From Bdellovibrionia bacterium (GTDB lineage: Bacteria > Bdellovibrionota > Bdellovibrionia > Bdellovibrionales > JAGQZY01), in assembly GCA_030427805.1 (NCBI GenBank), contig JAUICP010000001.1, positions 558,001 to 622,000 of the forward strand: a stretch of 64,000 bases of DNA, in the 5' to 3' direction. Below are positions 53,323 to 62,234 of this stretch, in pieces. The position numbers and the translations under genes are program-made. Each line of letters opens with the position of its first letter. Position 1 is the stretch's first letter. The notes below the pieces were generated by a model. It did not search any database and was not told the DNA's origin. It saw nothing but the letters and a program-made list of their open reading frames with translations.

Positions 53323-53413
53323 AAATTTTGGGAACCCCTAATTCCTGAATGACCTATACATTTAATTACCCCAATTTGGTGCGACCGCATTAGTCGGAAG
53401 ACCCATCCCGTGG

Positions 53414-53440
53414 CCCCTAAGCAATTAGGGGTCTTTTTTT
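53414..53440 (+). terminator. Rho-independent terminator after the 3D-domain gene
   Basis: CCCCTAA (53414-53420) and TTAGGGG (53425-53431) form a perfect 7-bp stem, extendable by one G-T, with loop GCAA and a run of seven T after TC. Confidence 0.85.
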
Positions 53441-53543
53441 GGTTAAACCTTAAAGTGCGTGAATATTGTGCGTGCCGTAGACGTTGACCCATCAATTAAT
53501 GAATCAAATACTATAATGGTTTCGGGAACACCAAGGAGGGTCC

Positions 53544-55037
53544 GTGAAAACAACTCGTCGTCAATTTATTCAAGTAGGTGCGCTTTCAAGTCTCTCACTC
53601 TTATCAAGTCAGGGGCAGGCCCGCCGGAGAATCGACTCGTCAGATTATAGCTTAATCAGTTACAAGGCCCATCACTTCTCTGAACAGAAAAATATTAAAC
53701 CTGTACAAACTGAAGGGGTAATTCCTCAGGAGATAAAGGGTGAGCTGTTTAGGATCGCACCCGGCAATAAGCTCAAATTTGGTGAGGAGCTCGATCACTT
53801 TTTTGATGGTGATGCTTATTTAACAAAAATTAAAATTGCAGAGTCCCAAGTCGAAATCCAATCTTCATTTCTAGAGACTGAGAAGTTTCTTCGCGAACAG
53901 TCCTCACAAAAACGAATTTATTCTGACTTCGGCACCTCGGTACCGGGTCTCTATCGACCCAAAAAAGATGCGCCTAGTATTAATGTTATTCCATACGACA
54001 ATAAACTGCTCGCCCTTTCGGATACCTCATTGCCAAGTTTAATTGATCCACAAACCTTTGAAGTGGAAGATCTCTATGATTTTTCTGGTGCACTACCCAG
54101 CGATATGACATTTAGTGCTCATCCCAAATATGACTTCGCTACGAAAAAGTACTACGCCATGGGCTTAAAAAAGTCGCTGGCAAAAACGTTAGTGTTATTT
54201 ACTTTGGATGACCAAAACAATGATGTGCAAATTTTAAATGAAATTTCTTTAGATATATTTCCTTTAATTCACGATTTTATGCTGACAAAAAACTACATTG
54301 TTTTGATAGTCCCACCCATAGAATTTTCTATTTGGAATATGGTTTTCAATCAAAAATCCTATGGGGATTCAATTAGAGAAGCTACGGATTTTACGACTCA
54401 GATGATTGTTTGCGATAAACAAACTGGGGCCTTTGTTTCAGAATTTAAAATGCCACATTTTTTCTCTTTTCACCATGTTAATGCGTACGAAGAAAATAGC
54501 AAAATTTGTTTTGATAGTATCGTCGCCGAAGATAGTCGCATATTTGATTATCTAAATGTGTGGAATAAGAAGTCTCGTCCAAAAAGCACAACTCAAACAA
54601 TGCTGCGACATTTCGAGGTAGACCTCGAATCGAGTGAAGTTGAGTTCGATAATTATGATGGGCTAACAAATATTGAGTTTCCGAGCATGAAGCTCGACGC
54701 AATAGGCACAAAAATGAACTATTGTTATCTTATTCAAAGTTCTCGTCCCGACGAGCCACTCGCATTCAATAAACTGGTCAAGACAGATTTACGATCTTCA
54801 AAATCAAAGCTTTTTGAATTTGAAGAGCATCAAGTTTGTGGAGAAGCTCTTTTTGTGCCGAGGGGGCCTTCTGTAATAGAAGATGATGGGTACTTACTTT
54901 CACTAGGCTATGATCGCCATCGTGATGAAAGTTTTTTGCAGATTGTAGAGGCGCAAAGAATGGTTCATCAAGCAAGAGTTTGGTTAGGAAGAAGAGTTCC
55001 ATTAGGTTTTCACGGTTGTTTTATCAATCGAAACTAA
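53544..55037 (+). CDS. Carotenoid oxygenase family protein (RPE65-like), Tat-exported
   Basis: The protein has 497 residues from a GTG at 53544 with AAGGAGGG 7 bases upstream. A twin-arginine signal TRRQFIQVGALSSLSLL predicts folded export. The four iron-binding histidines of the seven-bladed propeller are seen in FSAHPK near residue 192, LIHDFM near 243, FSFHHVNAYE near 309 and GFHGCF near 489, and the second-shell Glu residues are plausible in between. The enzymes cleave carotenoid or stilbene double bonds with O2. Periplasmic location through Tat is unusual for the family, though known. No carotenoid synthesis gene is near. Confidence 0.85.
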   Translation: MKTTRRQFIQVGALSSLSLLSSQGQARRRIDSSDYSLISYKAHHFSEQKNIKPVQTEGVIPQEIKGELFRIAPGNKLKFGEELDHFFDGDAYLTKIKIAESQVEIQSSFLETEKFLREQSSQKRIYSDFGTSVPGLYRPKKDAPSINVIPYDNKLLALSDTSLPSLIDPQTFEVEDLYDFSGALPSDMTFSAHPKYDFATKKYYAMGLKKSLAKTLVLFTLDDQNNDVQILNEISLDIFPLIHDFMLTKNYIVLIVPPIEFSIWNMVFNQKSYGDSIREATDFTTQMIVCDKQTGAFVSEFKMPHFFSFHHVNAYEENSKICFDSIVAEDSRIFDYLNVWNKKSRPKSTTQTMLRHFEVDLESSEVEFDNYDGLTNIEFPSMKLDAIGTKMNYCYLIQSSRPDEPLAFNKLVKTDLRSSKSKLFEFEEHQVCGEALFVPRGPSVIEDDGYLLSLGYDRHRDESFLQIVEAQRMVHQARVWLGRRVPLGFHGCFINRN

Positions 55038-55112
55038 TGTAATGATCTGAAACATTATTACTTTTCTTTTATCTCTGTTGATCGGTCCGATTCTCATTTT
55101 GATGACATTGGT

Positions 55113-55163
55113 GCGCTACCAAAAGGAAGCTTCTACCTGAAGGAAAATTTGTCGGGTGTAAAA
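55113..55163 (+). repeat. Copy 2 of the 26-bp dispersed element
   Basis: Bases 55113-55138 are identical to 52263-52288, and GGGTGTAAAAAG (55152-55163) is a looser match to the second block of copy 1 (GGTGTCAAAAG) at longer spacing. It lies about 155 bp upstream of the lipoprotein gene at 55269. A weaker hairpin AGCAT/ATGCT follows within 40 bp. Only these two copies are visible in the window. Confidence 0.6.
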
Positions 55164-55268
55164 AGCATGGGCAGATGACTCGATGCTATTTGTTCTTCAT
55201 GGGTCATGGGATTGCAACTAGTTAAGTTGGTTATTGGGTTGTGAGTTTAATTCCTGGGGGGAAGCAAA

Positions 55269-56807
55269 ATGAGTCTTAATTTGAGACACCTATTATCTTC
55301 GTTTCTTTTAATTACACTAATTTTTAGCTTTCAGAATTGTGGTGAAGCCGGTGGCCCACTCAATTTGAAAAGTGATGATAATTCCAGTGGCGGTCAAGAA
55401 CAGCAAAATGGAGAAGAGCTTCCTGAAGAAGAGGATGGAACTCCAACTGCAACTCCTACGCCCGCGCCTCCTGCCTTTTCAGCTTCTTATCAAGCGGCGG
55501 CAACAGCGGATCAAATTAGTTATGGATTGATTCAAACAGCTGATGGTGGCTTTTTATCGGGCGGAACCATGACCGACGATCCAGCAGCAATGCCAGTCGG
55601 TGAGCTTCGAGATATCCAGGTTGTAAAATGGAATATGAATGGAACTCTTGCTTATGCTCGCAGAATTGCCACCGATCGAAATGATCAGGTCTGGTCTGTT
55701 AATGAAACCAATACCCATTACATGCTCAGTGGATTTTCTTGGGTTCGACCAAATAATGTTTACAGAGCCGGTGGAGGGCTTATCGTTCGTATTAATAAAA
55801 ATGACGGTAGTGTTTTTCAAACAGATCTCTATCACTCAGCGGGTGAGGCCTGGGATCAATTTCACGATTTAACACCATTTACGGATGCTCAAGGGAATCA
55901 AAGTTATATCGCTACCGGAAAGTGGCAGCTCGATGAAAACGATGTAGAGTCGACCCTATTGGTGAAACTCGATGCAAATCTTGATGTTGTTTGGGCTCGA
56001 AGCTATGGAATTGCTGGTGAATCCCATGTTGGGCGCGATGTGATCCATGTACCTAACCAAGGATTCTTTGTAGTGGGTCGAAGAAAGATCGAACCAAACG
56101 TGAGAGACGATATTACCATCCTTAAGGTTTCTGAAACTGGAACTCTATTGGCGGCTAAAAGTTATGTTAATACCGCAGGGTTTGATGTCGCTGAATCGGC
56201 CGTTTGGAATAACGGTGAACTTATCGTCAGTGGTGTTGTTAGAAACATGGGATTTGGCGGTGGAGATGGATCTATCATTCGCCTTGATGCCAATCTCAAT
56301 CTTGTATCTAGTTATGTTGTCGGAGGAAGTGCTTACGAGTCACTGACCAACGTTAGAGTGAGCCAATCGGGAGATATCCTTCTGGCTGGTCATACGGAGT
56401 CCGTAGGGAATGGATTCTTAGACAGCTGGGTTATGAGCCTTGATTCGAGCTTTCAGTTCAAGTGGAGCACGGTCATGGGAAAAGCTGGTGATGACAATAT
56501 TTATGAAAATTCTCTCGTTGAAAGAGTCGACGGTGGAATAGCTGTAATGGCCTCTGAAAATGCCAATGTCGTAAAAAATGGAGACATGTCTTCTAGAAAC
56601 TCTCGTCTCATTCTACTCAGTCAGTACGGAAAGATCGAAACGGGATGTGTTGGTGTGTATCCTAACCAAGTATTTGGTATGCAAACGGTAGCAGGGGCCT
56701 CAGTTGAAGACCTATCGATGGTAACGGCGACTCGAACCTTTACGAGAACTCAGCTCACATTAGCTGCTCTCAATGCCAATGCAACAGCCAGCAATACCTG
56801 TCAGTAG
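55269..56807 (+). CDS. Surface lipoprotein, probable beta-propeller (FQNC lipobox)
   Basis: The protein has 512 residues. A lipoprotein signal ends IFSFQNC (Cys24), a lipobox style typical of Bdellovibrio relatives. A Ser/Glu-rich and TPTATPTPAP stalk spans about 30-75. The rest is a series of about seven repeats with GGFLSGG, YIATGKW, GFFVVGRR, ELIVSGVV, DILLAGHT and WVMSLD, each resembling propeller blades that start with an asp-box-like loop. It probably displays a beta-propeller on the outer surface for binding. A terminator with a UUCG loop follows. Confidence 0.75.
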   Translation: MSLNLRHLLSSFLLITLIFSFQNCGEAGGPLNLKSDDNSSGGQEQQNGEELPEEEDGTPTATPTPAPPAFSASYQAAATADQISYGLIQTADGGFLSGGTMTDDPAAMPVGELRDIQVVKWNMNGTLAYARRIATDRNDQVWSVNETNTHYMLSGFSWVRPNNVYRAGGGLIVRINKNDGSVFQTDLYHSAGEAWDQFHDLTPFTDAQGNQSYIATGKWQLDENDVESTLLVKLDANLDVVWARSYGIAGESHVGRDVIHVPNQGFFVVGRRKIEPNVRDDITILKVSETGTLLAAKSYVNTAGFDVAESAVWNNGELIVSGVVRNMGFGGGDGSIIRLDANLNLVSSYVVGGSAYESLTNVRVSQSGDILLAGHTESVGNGFLDSWVMSLDSSFQFKWSTVMGKAGDDNIYENSLVERVDGGIAVMASENANVVKNGDMSSRNSRLILLSQYGKIETGCVGVYPNQVFGMQTVAGASVEDLSMVTATRTFTRTQLTLAALNANATASNTCQ

Positions 56808-56833
56808 AACCTATAAATCATTTGAATTTGACC

Positions 56834-56858
56834 AAGGGTCTCTTCGGAGACCCTTTTT
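56834..56858 (+). terminator. Rho-independent terminator with cUUCGg loop
   Basis: AAGGGTCTC pairs perfectly with GAGACCCTT around the very stable TTCG loop closed by C-G, followed by T-rich sequence. It is 26 bp after the lipoprotein gene stop. Confidence 0.9.
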
Positions 56859-56984
56859 ATTTGCCTAAAAACTTTCTTTTTCGACAAAAATGTTACCAAA
56901 ATGAAGTCATAATACCCCTAAACTAAATCTATCGGGACGTTAATGTGAATGTTGATAAATGTGAATTCTAATTTTGGGGGAATT

Positions 56985-57788
56985 ATGAAAAAGGTAATTA
57001 TTTTATTTGTAGCTTTATTAGGTCTTACTGCTTGTGGTGAGGGTGGTCTTGAACAAGCTGGTCTGTCACTTGAACAAATCGATCCAGACAATAATGTTTA
57101 TGGGATCGAGGCTGCCGAGCAAAACGGTGAACCTGTAGAAGTTGGGGCTGCCGCAAGCGCTGCTGATGTTAAAAAATGTCTTTCTACAAAGAAATGTAGT
57201 GGAATGAATCTTCGCTATGCCAATCTAAGAGGCAAAGACCTTCGTGGGGCTGATCTTCGTTATGCAGACCTCCGCTATGCGAATCTGCAGTATGCTAAAT
57301 TGGATCAAGCTCGAATGAATTATGCGAATCTTAAGTACGCAAGTCTTGAGTACGCTGATATGAACGGTGTGATCGCTCGCTACGCCACTCTTCAATACTC
57401 CGATATGGACTATGTAGACGCCATTGCAGCTGATTTAAGCTATGCTAACGTAAATTATGCAGACCTTCAGTATGCAGATCTGCGCTGGGCTAAAATGAAC
57501 TACATCGATGCTAACTATGCTTCTCTTCGATATGCAGAAATCGCTCAAGCTCAAGTTATGTACGCTGATATTAATTACTCTAACCTCAGATATGTTGAAG
57601 GTCAGAATGCACAAATGCAGTACTCAGATATCGAGCACTCTCGCCTTGGGTACGCTGATCTGAGAAACGCGAACCTTAGTCATGTATCTCTTAACAATAG
57701 TGGTGTTTCTCACACTGACTTGAGAACAAATCAAAAAACGGGTCTCACAATGTCGGGAACTAAGTACTTGAATACGGCGATTCGCTAG
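56985..57788 (+). CDS. Pentapeptide-repeat lipoprotein, tyrosine-rich (copy 1)
   Basis: The protein has 267 residues from an ATG at 56985 (GGGGG 6 bases upstream). The signal ends LGLTAC (Cys17). After a spacer with two cysteines (KKCLSTKKC), residues 75-255 consist of about 35 pentapeptide repeats of the form A-(D/N/K/T)-(L/M)-x-Y, for example YADLRYANLQYAKLD. The usual pentapeptide consensus is A(D/N)LXX; here one X position is nearly always Tyr, which would put a tyrosine column along a right-handed beta-helix. It is anchored as a lipoprotein, so periplasmic or at the surface. The next gene is a paralogue. Confidence 0.9.
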   Translation: MKKVIILFVALLGLTACGEGGLEQAGLSLEQIDPDNNVYGIEAAEQNGEPVEVGAAASAADVKKCLSTKKCSGMNLRYANLRGKDLRGADLRYADLRYANLQYAKLDQARMNYANLKYASLEYADMNGVIARYATLQYSDMDYVDAIAADLSYANVNYADLQYADLRWAKMNYIDANYASLRYAEIAQAQVMYADINYSNLRYVEGQNAQMQYSDIEHSRLGYADLRNANLSHVSLNNSGVSHTDLRTNQKTGLTMSGTKYLNTAIR

Positions 57789-57810
57789 TCGATAATACAA
57801 GTGACCGAAA

Positions 57811-57838
57811 AAAGCCACTCTTCACGGGTGGCTTTTTT
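57811..57838 (+). terminator. Rho-independent terminator after pentapeptide gene 1
   Basis: AAAGCCACTC pairs with GGGTGGCTTT (with one G-T) around a 5-base loop, followed by T-rich sequence. It shows that the two pentapeptide genes are separate transcription units despite being neighbours. Confidence 0.85.
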
Positions 57839-58036
57839 ATTTTTGATTCGAATTTCATCTCTCATTCTTTCATTTAATTTGTAAAATCCTTCCGTCCCTG
57901 TGCAGACCTTAAACAGTTTAGATCTCTCATACTAATACTGTTTCGTTTTGTGGCGGCATAGGCCTTGTAATAATGAGCCGTGGGTAGAAGATTTCTTAAG
58001 GAAGTCATTGGTTAAATAGTTAAATGGGGGGATTTC

Positions 58037-58837
58037 ATGAAGAAAATCTTGTTGTGTTCTATTGTCTTGCTCGGACTTACAGCCTGTGGAGAAGGCGGTC
58101 TCGAAGACAAATCATCAAATGGTCTAAATACCGACGCAAATTACTATGGCTATGAGGCGGCTGAAGCGAATAACGATCTCGTAGAAGCGGGAACTGCTGC
58201 TAATAGTAGTCACGTAAGTCGTTGTTTGAGGACTAAAAATTGCCAAGGTATGAATCTTAGATATGCTAACTTAAGATCGAAAGATCTGCGCGGCGCCAAT
58301 TTAAAATACGCCGACCTAAGATATGCCGATTTAAGGTATGCTAAACTTGATTTAGCAGACTTGAGGTACGCAAAGCTTCAATACGCTCGCTTAGATTATG
58401 CGGATATGAATTTGGTCAATGCAGACTATGCGAAGCTTCAATACGCTGATCTCGATTATGCAGAAATGAGATCTGCCACTTTGCAGTACGCCAATCTATC
58501 ATATTCAGACCTTCAGTATGCCGATATGCCAGGGGTCGATGCTCAGTATGCTAACTTAAACTATTCTCGAATGCGCTATGCTGATCTCCGCAGTGCAAAA
58601 CTCGATTATGCAGATATCAATTATGCAAACTTTAGATATGTTGAAGCTCGAAATATTAGCATGCAGTATGTTGATATAAAATATTCAATGCTTGGTTACA
58701 CTGATTTGATCGGCGCCGATCTCGACTACACAAGTTTCAACTATAGTGGGGTCTATGCCACTGACTTTAGAAGGTCCTCTCGTCGAAACACAAAGTGGAG
58801 CAATACAAAGTATATGAATAGTGCGAAATTCAAATAA
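58037..58837 (+). CDS. Pentapeptide-repeat lipoprotein, tyrosine-rich (copy 2)
   Basis: The protein has 266 residues from an ATG at 58037 with GGGGG five bases upstream. It is a full-length paralogue of the preceding protein: same lipobox LGLTAC, same GEGGLE start, the same two-cysteine spacer (SRCLRTKNC) and about 35 Y-A-(D/N/K)-(L/M)-x repeats over residues 70-250. The two differ at many codons in the repeats, so the duplication is old. A basic tail RRSSRRNTKWSNTKY ends it. Separate promoters and terminators suggest different control. Confidence 0.9.
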   Translation: MKKILLCSIVLLGLTACGEGGLEDKSSNGLNTDANYYGYEAAEANNDLVEAGTAANSSHVSRCLRTKNCQGMNLRYANLRSKDLRGANLKYADLRYADLRYAKLDLADLRYAKLQYARLDYADMNLVNADYAKLQYADLDYAEMRSATLQYANLSYSDLQYADMPGVDAQYANLNYSRMRYADLRSAKLDYADINYANFRYVEARNISMQYVDIKYSMLGYTDLIGADLDYTSFNYSGVYATDFRRSSRRNTKWSNTKYMNSAKFK

Positions 58838-58874
58838 ATAGTAAAGGGGGAGTTCTTAATTGCGCTCCCTCTCT

Positions 58875-59207
58875 TTAATCACCGCCGGCGAAGTCCGCCT
58901 GGAGAATTTTTAAATCTGATTTGTCTTTTTTAAACTTCAAAGATTTACTGCCATCCATCTCTTCAATTGAAATAACTGAGTAAATAGAAAGGTGGAGTAT
59001 CTTCACGGTTTCGAAGCGAAGTTGCAGTGCCTCTTCTTGGGGATTAACTACGATGGACTCGGTATCAAAAACGAAATCAGAGATAGCAATAAAGCTAAGA
59101 CCCAGGCTTGAGTCTGTAATTTTCTTGGCCTTAAGAGCATGGATATTACCGTCTTTTGGGTCGCGATAGCTGATTTGATAATAGGAACTTTTCTTTTTTG
59201 GAGCCAT
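58875..59207 (-). CDS. DUF1820 family protein
   Basis: The protein has 110 residues. YYQISYRDPKDGNIHALKAK, then SLGLSFIAISDFVFD, IVVNPQEEALQLRFETVK and YSVISIEEMD follow the DUF1820 pattern, a small cytoplasmic family of unknown function. The ATG at 59207 has no purine-rich site at normal spacing; instead CCTCCCC directly precedes it, and a GGAGG about 25 bases upstream pairs with that in a hairpin. It is 42 bp downstream of the DUF547 gene. Confidence 0.8.
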   Translation of the reverse strand: MAPKKKSSYYQISYRDPKDGNIHALKAKKITDSSLGLSFIAISDFVFDTESIVVNPQEEALQLRFETVKILHLSIYSVISIEEMDGSKSLKFKKDKSDLKILQADFAGGD

Positions 59208-59209
59208 GG

Positions 59210-59237
59210 GGAGGATTTAAGAAATTTTAAATCCTCC
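59210..59237 (-). promoter_or_regulatory. 11-bp hairpin directly before the DUF1820 start
   Basis: GGAGGATTTAA (59210-59220) is the exact reverse complement of TTAAATCCTCC (59227-59237), with a 6-base loop. In the minus transcript the GGAGG arm comes first and the CCTCC arm ends two bases before the ATG. There is no T-run, so it is not a normal terminator for the DUF547 gene. It may control translation start. Confidence 0.5.
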
Positions 59238-59249
59238 GTCAAGAATCAA

Positions 59250-60035
59250 TTATTTTTTGTTGAGCTTCCAATCGTAATCCAGGTGCCGGATGCTGATTTC
59301 TTCGGAAGCGATCTTCTTCTGTAAGTCCTTGTCATCAGTCAGGTATTTAGAAACAAACTGGGCGACACTGCCGCAGGTTTTATCTTTTGAAAAGTCATCC
59401 TCATACCAATCAAATATCTTTGATATTTCCACTCGGTTTTTCTCTTTATTATAGCGATTTCTCGAGCGGTCACTGAGGAAGTTCTTCGTTGAATCCTCAA
59501 ACTGCTCGTCGAGCTTATCGGCCAACCATGCTTCGGTGCGAAGAGCGGGGCAACCAATAGAGGCGCAATTAAAAGCAAAGTGAACTCGACAATTGTTAAA
59601 TTGTTTACGAGCCATTTCGTGTTCGAGCTTATCGAGGTAGGCTTCCTTGCCAAAAATTTTAAAGAACTTTTTCTTCCAAGGACTACTGAAGAACCCACCT
59701 TTGTCTTTAATACTCTCTGGAATTTCATCTTTGATAATGAATTTTAGAGTAAATGCGTTGTAGGCATTTATTAAGAAGGCAAGCTTCTGATTGCCAGACC
59801 AGCCGTCGTACTCCGATTTTTTAACCGCGGAGACTTTAGAGAGGTAAGAGTCTAGGACGGTACTCTCTTTTTTGAGGGCTTTGTAATCAACCTGTGTTGA
59901 TCCTGGAACTGTGCTTACATACTTTTTTAGAACTTGATCCCACTCAGAATGGCTGTGATCAAATTCAGCAAAAGCGACCAATGAAAAAAGTGAGCTAATA
60001 AAAAAGAAAAATGATGCTAATTTCAAATGTTTCAT
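59250..60035 (-). CDS. DUF547 family secreted protein
   Basis: The protein has 261 residues with a signal peptide ending VAFA. DUF547 signatures are present: VDYKALKKES, NQKLAFLINAYNAFTLKFI, and the block HFAFNCASIGCPALRTEAWL with two cysteines, then NFLSDRSRNRY. The fold is related to papain-like or transglutaminase-like enzymes, but the activity of the family is not known. It is periplasmic. It lies 33 bp downstream of the flavin oxidoreductase fusion gene's start side only in the reverse sense: 60036-60068 separates it from that gene's stop, on the same strand. Confidence 0.85.
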   Translation of the reverse strand: MKHLKLASFFFFISSLFSLVAFAEFDHSHSEWDQVLKKYVSTVPGSTQVDYKALKKESTVLDSYLSKVSAVKKSEYDGWSGNQKLAFLINAYNAFTLKFIIKDEIPESIKDKGGFFSSPWKKKFFKIFGKEAYLDKLEHEMARKQFNNCRVHFAFNCASIGCPALRTEAWLADKLDEQFEDSTKNFLSDRSRNRYNKEKNRVEISKIFDWYEDDFSKDKTCGSVAQFVSKYLTDDKDLQKKIASEEISIRHLDYDWKLNKK

Positions 60036-60068
60036 ACCTTATTCACCTTAGTTGGGTTCAGTTATATT

Positions 60069-62234
60069 TTATGTTCTTCTCCACGAATTAAATCGCATAG
60101 CGAGATTCAATGTTTTTTCACTGACATGATTTTTCTTCCATGCACCAGCCGCATATTTGTTTGCTTCAGCCAGAGTCGGGTAGATGTGAATGGTTCCGAG
60201 GATCTTATTCATTCCGAGTCCGTACTTCATGGCTGTAACAAACTCTGCGATATAGTCACCGGCGTGCATACCTACGATTGTAACACCTATAATTTTATCT
60301 TTTCCCGGTACAGTGAGGACTTTAACGAGACCGTGAGCCGCTTCTTCTGTGATGGCTCTATCGAGTTCTTCGAGGTCATAAGTACTGACCTCGTATGGGA
60401 TGTCTTGTTCTTTTGCTTCGGTTTCATTCAATCCGCAACGGGCTATCTCAGGATCGGTGTAGGTACACCAAGGAACAATACTGTAGTCGACGTCGAAACT
60501 ATAAAAAGGTGAGGCCATGGCATTGACTGCACAGAACCAAGCTTGATGGGCTGCCATATGAGTAAATTGATAGGGGCCCACGACATCACCGCAGGCATAG
60601 ATGTTGGGGTAATTGGTTTGCATCCAGTCATTCACTTGAATAGTTCCTCGGTCGGTGAGTTCAATTCCGAGTTCTTCGAGGCCAAAGCCAGTGACCCGAG
60701 CTTTTCTGCCGAGAGCGACAATGACTTTATCAAATTCAATAATCTTTTCTTCACCTTTGTGGTCAGCAACGCAATAGCGTTTTCCACCTTCTTCATAAAA
60801 GCGTACTGCCTTATGTTCGGTGAGTAGATTGATTCCCTCATCTTTAAAGTCTTTCATGACAATATCTGAAACTTCTTTATCTTCTCGAACTAGAATTCGA
60901 TCAGCGAGTTCTAGCTGAGTGACATTGCAACCGACTCGATGAAATGCTTGGGCGAGTTCTGAGCCAATGGGGCCTCCACCGAGAACGAGTAATTTCTTTG
61001 GTTGTTCTCGCATATTCCATAGATTCTCTGAGGTCATGGGATCCATTTTATCGAGGCCTTCGATGTTCGGTACGAATGGTCCCGCGCCAGAAGCGATAAC
61101 GATGTTCTTAGTTGTTAAAATCTCTCCATTGATTTCAACCTCCCAAGGGGATTTTATTTTGGCGTAGCCCGTATAACAACTGACGCCTAGGCCAGTGTAT
61201 CGTTCTACAGAATCGTGGGGCTCGATGGTTTTCACAACTCGTTGGACTCGTTCCATGACATCGGCGAAATCATATTCCACGTTTACATTTTTAATTCCTA
61301 GGGATTGAGCTTTTTTTGCATCGGACATAAATTTTGCTGTGCGGATGATGGCTTTACTAGGGACGCAACCATAGTTGAGGCAGTCGCCGCCCATTTTATC
61401 GGCTTCGATGAGGGCGACTTTAGCTTTAGCGGCAGCTCCTATGTATGACGTGACTAATCCGGCTGCACCACCACCGATGGCAATCACGTTGTAATCAAAT
61501 TTCATAGGTTTCTTGTATTTGCTATAAACCTTTCGCGAAGACCACCAGCTTACCAATTTTCCGACATACAGCTTTATAAACTTTTTAGCGATGAGAGGGA
61601 AGAGTCCGAGTATGACGAAGCTGATAAGTATGTTAGGAGAAAGGATTCCTGCTGGAGAATCGAGTTGGCCTATTTGTGTTCCCGCATTAACGTAAACAAA
61701 GGTTCCCGCGAGCATTCCGACTTGCGAGATAATAAAAAATCGAATGACTCCCATATTGGTTAGGCCCATCACCATATTAATCACGAAAAATGGTACCGCA
61801 GGAATAAGACGAAGTGTGAAGAGGTAAAAACCACCCTCTTTTTCGATTCCTTTATTAATGGTTTTAAGTCGGCTCTTAAATTTCTCCTGAACGTAATCGC
61901 GCAATATATATCGGGAAGCCAAAAATGCACAGGTCGCGCCAATAGTACTGGCAAAGGAAACGACAATGACACCGACCATATTTCCAAAGAGCGCGCCTCC
62001 GGCGAGTGTGAGAATTGCAGCGCCCGGGAGAGAAAGTGCGGTAGAAACCACGTAGATCAGAAAGTAAATAGCGAGGGTTAGGGCTTGGTTTTTAGCGTAA
62101 TAGTCCTGAAAGTTTGATTGTTGGGACTTCAGGTAATCGAAGCTCAGGTATTGCCCCAAATCGAACACAAAAAAGCTGACAAAGGCACTTATTAAAAGCA
62201 GCAGGAGAATGATCTTAGGTGCTTTAGATTTCAT
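60069..62234 (-). CDS. TVP38/TMEM64 membrane domain fused to mercuric-reductase-like flavoprotein
   Basis: The protein has 721 residues. Residues 1-230 hold about six transmembrane helices with the TVP38/DedA-like block LPGAAILTLAGGALFG and FTLRLIPAVPFFVINMVMGL. Residues 245-700 form a class I pyridine nucleotide-disulphide oxidoreductase: FAD loop IGGGAAG, redox pair CLNYGC near residue 284-289, NAD(P)H loop GGGPIGSE, and the C-terminal HIYPTLAE that places the His/Glu base at the dimer interface. It probably reduces a membrane or periplasm-linked disulphide or metal. Such fusions occur in other bacteria. GAGGAG precedes the ATG. It is upstream of the DUF547 gene on the same strand. Confidence 0.9.
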   Translation of the reverse strand: MKSKAPKIILLLLLISAFVSFFVFDLGQYLSFDYLKSQQSNFQDYYAKNQALTLAIYFLIYVVSTALSLPGAAILTLAGGALFGNMVGVIVVSFASTIGATCAFLASRYILRDYVQEKFKSRLKTINKGIEKEGGFYLFTLRLIPAVPFFVINMVMGLTNMGVIRFFIISQVGMLAGTFVYVNAGTQIGQLDSPAGILSPNILISFVILGLFPLIAKKFIKLYVGKLVSWWSSRKVYSKYKKPMKFDYNVIAIGGGAAGLVTSYIGAAAKAKVALIEADKMGGDCLNYGCVPSKAIIRTAKFMSDAKKAQSLGIKNVNVEYDFADVMERVQRVVKTIEPHDSVERYTGLGVSCYTGYAKIKSPWEVEINGEILTTKNIVIASGAGPFVPNIEGLDKMDPMTSENLWNMREQPKKLLVLGGGPIGSELAQAFHRVGCNVTQLELADRILVREDKEVSDIVMKDFKDEGINLLTEHKAVRFYEEGGKRYCVADHKGEEKIIEFDKVIVALGRKARVTGFGLEELGIELTDRGTIQVNDWMQTNYPNIYACGDVVGPYQFTHMAAHQAWFCAVNAMASPFYSFDVDYSIVPWCTYTDPEIARCGLNETEAKEQDIPYEVSTYDLEELDRAITEEAAHGLVKVLTVPGKDKIIGVTIVGMHAGDYIAEFVTAMKYGLGMNKILGTIHIYPTLAEANKYAAGAWKKNHVSEKTLNLAMRFNSWRRT

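Noticed and set aside
53256-53495. 79-codon minus-strand frame over the end of the 3D-domain gene
   Set aside because: It runs through the terminator and has no ribosome-binding site or family match.
58838-58874. Terminator between pentapeptide gene 2 and DUF1820
   Set aside because: GGGGGAG and CTCCCTC can pair, but the loop is long and there is no clear T-run on either strand, so I did not list it.
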